From assembly GCA_011051075.1 (NCBI GenBank), contig DREN01000189.1, positions 1 to 6,745 on the forward strand: a stretch of DNA of 6,745 nucleotides, read 5' to 3'. This DNA is from Deltaproteobacteria bacterium. GTDB lineage: Bacteria > Desulfobacterota > DSM-4660 > Desulfatiglandales > Desulfatiglandaceae. The translations under genes were made by a program, and so were the position numbers. Shown here one piece after another: positions 1 to 5,668 of this stretch (its first letter is position 1; the number at the start of each line of letters is the position of its first letter). The notes under the pieces are model-generated. The model ran no database searches and was not told the DNA's origin. It was given only the letters and a program-made list of their open reading frames with translations.

Positions 1-90
1 CCTCGAAACCCCGCCAAGGCCGGGCTATTATTCCTGCGGCTTCACTCAATCGCGCCGACCAGGTAAGCGAGTTTGCGAGACTCCGAATAT

Positions 91-106
91 GACCCAAATC
101 TGGGTC
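91..106. repeat. Hairpin GACCCA-AATC-TGGGTC next to the TCCCGC hairpin
   Basis: A perfect 6-bp inverted repeat with a 4-nt loop. It shares its last two bases with the first two of the adjacent hairpin at 105-120, so the two stems are back to back and cannot both form completely. Confidence 0.6.
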
Positions 107-120
107 CCGCTTTAGCGGGA
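105..120. repeat. Hairpin TCCCGC-TTTA-GCGGGA downstream of the gene block
   Basis: A perfect 6-bp stem with a tetraloop, extendable by one inner T-A pair. It lies about 46 nt past the stop of the last gene. On the minus transcript it is followed by CCCAGATT, not a U-run, so a rho-independent terminator for the operon is not well supported. In the plus direction a T5 run (129-133) lies 8 nt after the stem, again atypical. Its arms match those at 2918-2934. Confidence 0.65.
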
Positions 121-165
121 GTAAGTTATTTTTGAGTGAGCCCTTAGGACAAAAGAGAGAGGGCC

Positions 166-1695
166 TTAAAACTTCCCTCCATAATCCCTCTTAACCTGCT
201 CCCGGTCAATGGTACCATCTTCGGTCCTGGGCAGGGAATCCACAAAAACCACGTGTTTCGGCTTCTTGTACCGGGCTATCCTTGATGCCACAAAGTCAAT
301 AAGATCTTGGATGTCCAGGGATTTTTCAGGTTTCAGCACGCATACGGCCTTGACCGCCTCGCCCCACTGTTTATCGGGCACGCCGATTACAGAGACCTCT
401 TTTACGCAGTCGTGCTCAAGGATCACCCTTTCCACCTCAGCGGGGTATACGTTCTCACCACCCGGTTTTATCAACTCCTTCTCGGCCTTTCGTTTTACAT
501 ACCAGAGGTAGCCGTCCTGGTCAAAGCGGCCTATATCCCCGGTGTGATGCCAGCCGTTTCGAAAGGTGTAGGCGGTATCCTCGGCCCTCCCCCAGTAACC
601 TGAGAATACCACCGGGGACCGCACACAGATTTCACCCGGGGTACCCACCGGGACCTCGTTATCATGCTCGTCCACAAGGATGACCTTTGACAGGGGGGTG
701 GGCCTTCCGGCGCTTCCTGGCCTCTCTTCCATTGGTCCCCAGGTAACGGGAAGGGCCTCGGTCTGTCCGAACATGGTCCCCGGGACGGCGTTGGGGGCGA
801 TCTCCTTCAGGCGTTTGATGTTTTCAGGGCTGTCAAGACCCCCAACGTTCCTGAGGCTGGAGAGATCGTAGCCCCCTTGGGCCTCGTCATACTTTGACAG
901 GAGCATCTGGAGGATAGGAGGAAAGTGAAAAAAGAGGGTCACCCTTTCCTTTTCCATAAGCCTCAGGCTCAGTTCCGGATCAAACCGTTCAAGGATTACG
1001 TTCTTCCCCCCGGCATGCATCACGGCCATGGCCATGGAGAGCGCGGCAATATGAAACAGGGGAAGGATAGCGATATGGGAGTCTTCCGGTCCCAGGCCAA
1101 GGCCTATCATCATCTGAAGGTTGGAATGGATGATATTGGACTGGCTCAGAAGGGCCCCCCGCGGCTCCCCTTCCACTGCGGCGGTATGGATAATGACAAA
1201 CCCCGAGTCCGCCCCAACATGAAACTGACCATCTGCTCCCCGTTCCAGGCAAAGCTCTTCAAAGGGGCTGAAGCCTTCCACCGCGTCTCCCCCGCCAACG
1301 GTAAAACACCTTTCAATGGAGTCGATCCTCTTGGCACTCTCTTTAACAGTCTCACGGTACTCAGGACCTGCAAACACAAACCTGGGTGTGCAGTCCTTCA
1401 GCACATACTCCATCTCCTCCTGTTGAAACCGCCAGTTTATTGGAAGGAGTATGGCCCCTATCTTTGCTACCGCTCCGTATAGGATCATGAATTCATGACA
1501 GTTATGGGCCACGATTCCCAGCCTGTCCCCTTTTTCGACACCCGCCCTGACGAGGCCCCGGGCCAATTGATCGCACCGATCTTTGAACCGGCCGTGGGTC
1601 AGGCGAATTTCGTTGAAAATGACGGCGTCGCCATCGGGATGGCACTGGGCGTTGCGGCAGATCACGTCATAAATGGTAAAATCCTGAACTGACAT
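166..1695 (-). CDS. Class I adenylate-forming acyl-CoA ligase-like protein with altered catalytic motifs
   Basis: A 509-residue AMP-binding-family protein, probably an acyl-CoA ligase acting on the transporter's cargo. Conserved elements: PLFHIAALS (212-220, A4), MFGQTE (308-313, A5), HTGD (384-387, A7), and the hinge KRKAEKELIKPGGENVYPAEVE (401-422, A8) with Arg402 and GGEN. Two key motifs deviate. The P-loop (normally TSGTTGxPKG) reads TAAVEGEPRG at 171-180. The A10 region reads PRTEDGTID (489-497), with Thr495 where the adenylation lysine is expected. Fold and length are otherwise normal for 4-coumarate- or medium-chain-type ligases and the frame is undisturbed, so this is either an atypical active clade or a protein of altered function. 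The frame can be extended 8 codons to a TTG at 1719, but ATG 1695 is preferred because AAGGAG sits 7 nt upstream. It is the last gene of the block, 72 nt after livM. Confidence 0.88.
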   Translation of the reverse strand: MSVQDFTIYDVICRNAQCHPDGDAVIFNEIRLTHGRFKDRCDQLARGLVRAGVEKGDRLGIVAHNCHEFMILYGAVAKIGAILLPINWRFQQEEMEYVLKDCTPRFVFAGPEYRETVKESAKRIDSIERCFTVGGGDAVEGFSPFEELCLERGADGQFHVGADSGFVIIHTAAVEGEPRGALLSQSNIIHSNLQMMIGLGLGPEDSHIAILPLFHIAALSMAMAVMHAGGKNVILERFDPELSLRLMEKERVTLFFHFPPILQMLLSKYDEAQGGYDLSSLRNVGGLDSPENIKRLKEIAPNAVPGTMFGQTEALPVTWGPMEERPGSAGRPTPLSKVILVDEHDNEVPVGTPGEICVRSPVVFSGYWGRAEDTAYTFRNGWHHTGDIGRFDQDGYLWYVKRKAEKELIKPGGENVYPAEVERVILEHDCVKEVSVIGVPDKQWGEAVKAVCVLKPEKSLDIQDLIDFVASRIARYKKPKHVVFVDSLPRTEDGTIDREQVKRDYGGKF

Positions 1696-1702
1696 CTTCT
1701 GT

Positions 1703-1708
1703 CTCCTT
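1703..1708 (-). promoter_or_regulatory. Ribosome binding site deciding the start of the short ligase
   Basis: AAGGAG on the minus strand lies 7 nt (ACAGAAG) before ATG 1695. It argues against the longer TTG start at 1719, which would lie upstream of this site. Confidence 0.8.
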
Positions 1709-1735
1709 GAGTCGGACAAGTCGGAATTAAAAAGG

Positions 1736-1755
1736 TCTCACGTAAAGGCGCAAAG
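1736..1755. repeat. GCGCAAAG-type intergenic repeat fragment
   Basis: The plus strand reads TCTCACGTAAAGGCGCAAAG in the 72-nt gap between livM and the short ligase. It resembles the (CGCAAAG)n intergenic elements I recall from Geobacter-like and other bacterial genomes, but only about two units are present (GTAAAGGC, GCAAAG). Recognition is from memory, and the element could be chance. Confidence 0.4.
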
Positions 1756-1767
1756 AAAACCTACAGC

Positions 1768-2871
1768 CTATTCCGATATATACGGCAGGGGCCAGATCTT
1801 GAAGTAGTCCCTTATCCTGATCCATATCCCCACAAGACCCTCGGGCTCGAAGATGATGAAGAGGATTATGAGACCCCCGAAGACCAGTTCCTTCACAGGT
1901 CCCAGATAGATGGTGATGTTGGGATCGTAGACCCTGGCCAGGTAGCTCACGGCAAGATCCAGGAGAACGGGCACCAGAGTGACAAATATGACCCCGAACA
2001 CGGTGCCCACCAGCCTCCCCAGCCCCCCCACCAAGACCATGGCCAGGAAGATAATGGAGTTTATAAAGGTATACTCCTCGGGGATGGCGCTCCTGAGCAT
2101 GGATGCGTAGAGGGCCCCGGCCACCCCTGCGTAGAAGGAGCTCACGGCAAAGGCGAGGATCTTGTACCGGAATATGGATATACCGATGATCTCGGCGGAT
2201 ACATCGTTATCACGGATGGCAATAAAGGCCCGGCCGATCTTGCAGCGTGTGAGGTTCTTTGCCCCCCACATAAGGATCACGGCCAAGACAAACAGGAACA
2301 CAAAATAGGCCTGGTTTTTCTCTAACGAGGCCCCGAAGACGTGGGGGGTAGGCAGTTCAATTCCCCTTATGCCTCTTGTAAGGTTATCCCAGTGGATGAT
2401 CATGTATTCGATCACAAACTGGAACGCCAGGGTAGCCACCATGAGGTAGAAACCCTTGATGCGCAGGGATGGGATGCCCACGATTAACCCGAACAGGGCC
2501 GCCATAAGGCCGGCAATCAGTACGGATAGAAGAAAGGGGCACCCGAATTCCGTGATGAGAAGTGCCGAGGTATATGCGCCCACACCCATAAAGGCGGCGT
2601 GACCGAGGGAGAGGAGACCGGTAAATCCGACCAGAAGGTTCAGCCCGATGGCGGATATGAGATTTACCAGGATCAGGTTCGCGATAAAGTAGTGATACTC
2701 ATTGGGACCGATCCCGAAAGTTGATCCAATTAGAGAGAGACCTACAAGGACAAGAAGAACAGTAAACCACACACGCATGAAGAGGGTGCGAAAGATCCTT
2801 TCATCTTCTTTATAGCTGAAAACCGCGGTGGAAGAGAAGTAGTCGCTGTAGATTTCGGCTAATGAACGCAC
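1768..2871 (-). CDS. livM: LIV-type ABC transporter permease, LivM family
   Basis: A 367-residue inner-membrane permease, the presumed partner of the LivH fragment. A hydrophilic N-terminus of about 32 residues (rich in Asp/Glu/Tyr/Arg) precedes the first hydrophobic helix (about 33-53), and further hydrophobic segments follow at about 62-82, 112-134, 140-160, 187-204, 265-283, 288-310 and 326-342. Family hallmarks are GFTGLLSLGHAAFMGVGAY (82-100), the cytoplasmic coupling loop GRAFIAIRDND (213-223) that should contact the ATPases, and the GGLGRLVGTVFG run (282-293). The C-terminus FEPEGLVGIWIRIRDYF is typical of LivM. The start is GTG at 2871, supported by an excellent AAAGGAGGT site six bases upstream; no ATG fits as well. 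It lies unusually far from livH, separated by both ATPases and a ligase, and 90 nt after the preceding gene. The cargo is unknown, but the linked ligases argue for a carboxylic acid. Confidence 0.95.
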   Translation of the reverse strand: MRSLAEIYSDYFSSTAVFSYKEDERIFRTLFMRVWFTVLLVLVGLSLIGSTFGIGPNEYHYFIANLILVNLISAIGLNLLVGFTGLLSLGHAAFMGVGAYTSALLITEFGCPFLLSVLIAGLMAALFGLIVGIPSLRIKGFYLMVATLAFQFVIEYMIIHWDNLTRGIRGIELPTPHVFGASLEKNQAYFVFLFVLAVILMWGAKNLTRCKIGRAFIAIRDNDVSAEIIGISIFRYKILAFAVSSFYAGVAGALYASMLRSAIPEEYTFINSIIFLAMVLVGGLGRLVGTVFGVIFVTLVPVLLDLAVSYLARVYDPNITIYLGPVKELVFGGLIILFIIFEPEGLVGIWIRIRDYFKIWPLPYISE

Positions 2872-2877
2872 TAATTG

Positions 2878-2886
2878 ACCTCCTTT
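2878..2886 (-). promoter_or_regulatory. Strong Shine-Dalgarno site deciding the GTG start of livM
   Basis: The minus strand reads AAAGGAGGT, then CAATTA, then GTG. This is a near-perfect anti-16S complement at good spacing. It marks GTG 2871 as the livM start and suggests livM is translated independently, unlike the coupled genes upstream. Confidence 0.85.
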
Positions 2887-2917
2887 GAGGGGTTAGCCGT
2901 CAGTCGTTACCCATGAG

Positions 2918-2934
2918 TCCCGCGGCAAGCGGGA
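2918..2934. repeat. Hairpin TCCCGC-GGCAA-GCGGGA between the large ligase and livM
   Basis: A perfect 6-bp GC-rich stem with a 5-nt loop lies between the tandem repeat and the livM ribosome site. On the minus-strand transcript it has no following U-run (ACTCATGGG follows), so it is not a standard terminator. Its arms are identical to those of the hairpin at 105-120, suggesting a dispersed palindromic repeat. It could affect mRNA stability or modulate livM expression (inference). Confidence 0.65.
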
Positions 2935-2938
2935 TAAA

Positions 2939-2966
2939 CTCCGAACTTCAAACTCCAAACTTCAAA
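2939..2966. repeat. 14-nt imperfect tandem direct repeat overlapping a stop codon
   Basis: On the plus strand CTCCGAACTTCAAA (2939-2952) is followed directly by CTCCAAACTTCAAA (2953-2966), 13 of 14 bases identical; part of the unit (CTTC) starts a third time at 2967. The second copy contains the TGA stop (2962-2964) and the end of the final codon of the large acyl-CoA synthetase. Similar GAACTTCAAACTC strings are, from memory, dispersed between genes in some deltaproteobacterial genomes; this cannot be confirmed from one window. Confidence 0.8.
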
Positions 2967-4863
2967 CTTCCTCTATGGCTATGGTCCCGCTGAACTTAGA
3001 GGTCCGGCCGTCTTCATACTGTATCTCTATGTCCAGATCATGCTCGTTTCCGGCCCTGTAAAGATCCTCAATAAGGTCATGATATCTCTCGTTGACAAAG
3101 GCGCGCCTTATCTTTCTGGTCCTTGTCAGTTCTCCATCGTCCGGATGAAGCTCTTTGAGCAGAATGGCAAAGCGTTTTATCCGGATGTTTTCGGGAAATC
3201 TTTCGCAGATCTTTCGTATTTCATTCCGTATCAGCTCGTAGACCTCGGTTCTCTGAGATAGGTCTTGAAAGGTCGTAAATGAAATACCCCTCTTCTTGGC
3301 CCAGTTGCCCACGTTTTCCAGGTCGATGCTCACGATGGCCGATACATAGGGCCGGTCACCCCCGCAAACCATGGCCTCATGGATGTAAGCGCTGAATTTC
3401 AGCCGGGTCTCAATGTCCTGGGGAGCAAACCGGGTGCCATCCTCAAGGGTCATGATATCCTTGGCCCGGTCAAATACATAAAGATGCCCGTCCTCTCCAA
3501 AATATCCGGCGTCACCTGTCCGGAGGAAACCGTCCTCGGTGAATCCCGCCTTTGTGGCCTCTTCGTTCTTGTAATAGCCAAGGTGGGTATTCTTTCCGCG
3601 TACAAGAATTTCACCCTCTTTGGAGAGTTTTATCTCAACGTTCGGGATAGGTACCCCGACGGTTTCCGGCCGCACATCGTCTGCCTTATGGGTGGTAGCG
3701 ATCCCCGAGCACTCGGACTGGCCGAACACCTGACGCAGATCCAGCCCCAGGGCCTTGAAATACTTGAAGACCTCCGGAGAAATGGCCCCTCCTCCTGTCA
3801 CTGCCATCCTGACCCGCCCTAAGCCCACCTTGTTCTTGAGAGGCCTCAGGACAAAGAAGTTGAGCGTGCGGTGCAGGAACCTGTTCCATTTTCCCGGGTC
3901 CTGGCCCGCCAATTCGGCATCCGCGCATTTGAGAGCGGTCCCGATAGCCTTGTTATAGAAATAACGCTTGACCACATCAGCATTGTCCATGGCTGCCTGT
4001 ATGGTGGAAATAATGAACTCCCATACAATGGGTGTCCCGCCAAAATAGTAGGGCTGGAGCTCCAACAGGTCCTTCCTGAGGGTTTCCGTCTCTTCAGGGA
4101 AGTTGTAACGGGCCCCCACCATGAGAAACCGGGCCACATTATATAACTGCTCCCCAATCCACGACAGGGGAGCAGCGGAGAGAAGTTCGTCACCCCTTCT
4201 CATTTCCACCACTTCTCCGTAACTTTTGGAGGCCTCGATGAAGTTCTCATGGCTCAGCAGGGAGAGCTTTGGTTTGGCCGTGGTCCCTGAAGTGGTGAGC
4301 ATCAGGGCAGGCTTTGTAGGGTCCAGCCTTTCGACCAGTTTCAAGAGATAGTCCTTCTGGTCCCTCTCCTTTTCCGCCCCCATATCAAGAACCTTCTCAA
4401 AACGTTCCAGAAACGTATATTCTCCGTAGTAGTGGCTCATCCCCCTGGAGTCCCACACGACTACCCTCTCTACCTGGTTCCCGATCCTTTCCCAGATAGC
4501 GAGGATCTTGTCTACCTGCTCCTGATCCCGCACCACTAAAAATCTTGCGTCCGAATAAGAGATCAGATATTCCATCTCCTCGGCCATGCTGTCAGGATAT
4601 GCCCCTGTGGGGAGCCCACCGGCCCCCATGCATCCAAACTCTGCAATAATCCACTCGGGTTTATTATCCCCGATAATGGCCAGATTATCCCCGGGCTCGA
4701 ACCCGAGGGACCTCAGGCCCAAGGCAAACCTCTGGACGTTATCCCTGAACTGGCTCCATGTCATGGGACTCCATACGCCATACCTCTTCTCCCGTATGGC
4801 TACCTCGTCAGGCATCTCATCCGCGTTCTTTATGATAAGACCAAGCAGGGTGTCCTCAAGCAT
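2962..4863 (-). CDS. Long-chain-type acyl-CoA synthetase (AMP-forming), FAA1/FadD15-like
   Basis: A 633-residue cytoplasmic class I adenylate-forming enzyme expected to turn a carboxylic acid, ATP and CoA into acyl-CoA, AMP and PPi. Motifs seen: P-loop TTSGTTAKPKL (190-200; the usual GxPKG is AKPKL), A5 motif FGQSE (380-384), RTGD (448-451), the A8 hinge DRAKDIMTLEDGTRFAP (465-481) and A10 LTRTRKIRR with the catalytic Lys584. The long middle part and the DRAKD...GTRFAP hinge place it with FAA1/FadD15-type long-chain ligases rather than acetyl- or coumarate-type enzymes. A C-terminal extension after about 595 ends in an IEIQYEDGRTSKFSGTIAIEEV-like beta-rich stretch. The frame is open 55 codons further upstream, into livG, but ATG 4863 is chosen because homology starts there, AGGAGAGG lies upstream, and livG ends 7 nt before. 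Its position between transporter genes suggests it activates the imported acid. The chain length or ring type of that acid is not readable. Confidence 0.93.
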   Translation of the reverse strand: MLEDTLLGLIIKNADEMPDEVAIREKRYGVWSPMTWSQFRDNVQRFALGLRSLGFEPGDNLAIIGDNKPEWIIAEFGCMGAGGLPTGAYPDSMAEEMEYLISYSDARFLVVRDQEQVDKILAIWERIGNQVERVVVWDSRGMSHYYGEYTFLERFEKVLDMGAEKERDQKDYLLKLVERLDPTKPALMLTTSGTTAKPKLSLLSHENFIEASKSYGEVVEMRRGDELLSAAPLSWIGEQLYNVARFLMVGARYNFPEETETLRKDLLELQPYYFGGTPIVWEFIISTIQAAMDNADVVKRYFYNKAIGTALKCADAELAGQDPGKWNRFLHRTLNFFVLRPLKNKVGLGRVRMAVTGGGAISPEVFKYFKALGLDLRQVFGQSECSGIATTHKADDVRPETVGVPIPNVEIKLSKEGEILVRGKNTHLGYYKNEEATKAGFTEDGFLRTGDAGYFGEDGHLYVFDRAKDIMTLEDGTRFAPQDIETRLKFSAYIHEAMVCGGDRPYVSAIVSIDLENVGNWAKKRGISFTTFQDLSQRTEVYELIRNEIRKICERFPENIRIKRFAILLKELHPDDGELTRTRKIRRAFVNERYHDLIEDLYRAGNEHDLDIEIQYEDGRTSKFSGTIAIEEV

Positions 4864-4870
4864 GTCTCCC

Positions 4871-5668
4871 TTACCTCTCCTTCTGCCTGCCAAGATATGC
4901 CTCAATAACCTTCGGATCCGCCTGGACTTCGTCAGGGGTGCCTTCGGCAATCTTGGTCCCGAAATTGAGGACGCAGACGCGATCGGACAGGTCCATGACG
5001 GCGGCCAGGTCGTGTTCAATCCAGACAATAGTAACCCCTAAGTCTCGATGAACATCCAGGATATAACTGGCGATATCCTCCTTCTCCTCGACGGCCATTC
5101 CGGACATGATCTCGTCTAACAAAAGGAGTTTCGGTTTCATGGCCAGGGCACGGGCCATATCTACCCGCTTGCGGACCCCGAGAGGAAGGATTCCCACCGG
5201 CGAATAACGAAAGCTTGAGAGACCCATAAAGTCGATGATCTCTTCCTCGATCTCCTCTCGATGCTTCAGTTCATCCCGGGCGATCTTGGGAAGACGAAAA
5301 AAACTCCCTAAGAGACAGGATTTCATCAAGAAGTGTCTGCCCAGTTTGATGTTGTCTAAAACGGTCATACCCTGGAACAGTTCCACCTTCTGAAATGTCC
5401 TGGCCACGCCCAGTGTAGCGACAGTGTGAGGCTTGAGTCTGTTCAGCTCCTTTCCATCGAAGATAATCCCGCCGCCCTGGGGCCGGTAATGCATATTAAT
5501 ACAGTTAAGCAGGCTGGTCTTGCCCGCGCCATTGGGTCCTATTATGGAGAAAATATCGCTCTTTTTAACGGAGAGGCTGATTCCTGTCAGGACCTGCACG
5601 CCCCCAAAGGCTAGATTCAACCCTTCTATCTTTAACAGATCGTTCCTGTTCGTTTCCATCAGAGCCAT
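4871..5668 (-). CDS. livG: LIV-type ABC transporter ATP-binding protein, LivG family, with divergent signature motif
   Basis: A 265-residue ATPase partner of LivF. It has Walker A GPNGAGKT (residues 44-51), Q-loop RTFQ (90-93), the LivG-typical insertion between Q-loop and signature (about 108-145), Walker B LLLLDE with the catalytic Glu (181-186), H-loop His219 in IEHD, and the usual C-terminal end EVQADPKVIEAYLG. The ABC signature, commonly LSYGQ or LSGGQ, here reads LPLGVRKR (161-168), and Walker B is followed by IMSGM rather than PxxGL. Frame and length are intact, so it is not a pseudogene. The start is uncertain: ATG at 5668 overlaps livF by 10 nt, while a second in-frame ATG at 5659 forms a TGATG junction with the livF stop. 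Neither has a strong ribosome site, so translation probably couples to livF. The acyl-CoA synthetase starts 7 nt after the stop. Confidence 0.93.
   Translation of the reverse strand: MALMETNRNDLLKIEGLNLAFGGVQVLTGISLSVKKSDIFSIIGPNGAGKTSLLNCINMHYRPQGGGIIFDGKELNRLKPHTVATLGVARTFQKVELFQGMTVLDNIKLGRHFLMKSCLLGSFFRLPKIARDELKHREEIEEEIIDFMGLSSFRYSPVGILPLGVRKRVDMARALAMKPKLLLLDEIMSGMAVEEKEDIASYILDVHRDLGVTIVWIEHDLAAVMDLSDRVCVLNFGTKIAEGTPDEVQADPKVIEAYLGRQKER
4874..4882 (-). promoter_or_regulatory. Ribosome binding site deciding the start of the large acyl-CoA synthetase
   Basis: The minus strand reads AAGGAGAGG about 10 nt before ATG 4863, followed by a second purine run, GGGAG, close to the start. It lies at the very end of livG and supports ATG 4863 over upstream in-frame starts within livG. 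Confidence 0.7.

Larger units (their letters stand above)
42..139. repeat. 98-bp segment bounded by an 8-bp inverted repeat
   Basis: TCACTCAA at 42-49 is the exact reverse complement of TTGAGTGA at 132-139. Between them lie the two abutting hairpins at 91-120. No gene is seen in bases 1-165: a short plus-strand open stretch from 1 to 66 has no visible start or recognisable protein. The segment could be a small palindromic repeat element, the 3' untranslated region of the operon, or chance pairing of the outer arms. Confidence 0.4.

Noticed and set aside
1..66. Open plus-strand stretch of 21 codons ending in TAA at the left edge
   Set aside because: Too short, no identifiable protein, and it runs through palindromic DNA; it could be the end of a neighbouring gene but nothing supports this.
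91..139. Rho-independent terminator of the operon
   Set aside because: The hairpins are real but in the minus-strand transcript no U-run follows them, and in the plus direction the T5 run is 8 nt away from the stem.
1026..1037. CCATGGCCATGG tandem palindrome
   Set aside because: It encodes the Met-Ala-Met-Ala stretch of the short ligase and needs no other explanation.
925..1482. A 185-codon plus-strand open frame opposite the short ligase
   Set aside because: It lies entirely antisense to a well-supported ligase gene, has no recognisable protein family or convincing ribosome site, and reads as low-plausibility protein; similar antisense frames over the other genes were rejected for the same reason.
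1696..1719. A TTG start eight codons earlier for the short ligase
   Set aside because: The AAGGAG ribosome site lies downstream of that TTG and correctly before ATG 1695.
2887..2961. A separate sigma70 promoter for livM
   Set aside because: TTGAAG and TTTATC-like boxes can be picked out on the minus strand but their spacing is about 21 nt and they lie within repeat sequence.
4864..5028. A 55-residue N-terminal extension of the large acyl-CoA synthetase
   Set aside because: The extra residues are the livG sequence read in another frame, have no ligase similarity, and a good ribosome site precedes ATG 4863.
4871..5668. livG as a decaying pseudogene because of its odd signature motif
   Set aside because: The frame is complete, length is normal, and Walker A, Q-loop, catalytic Glu and H-loop His are all present.
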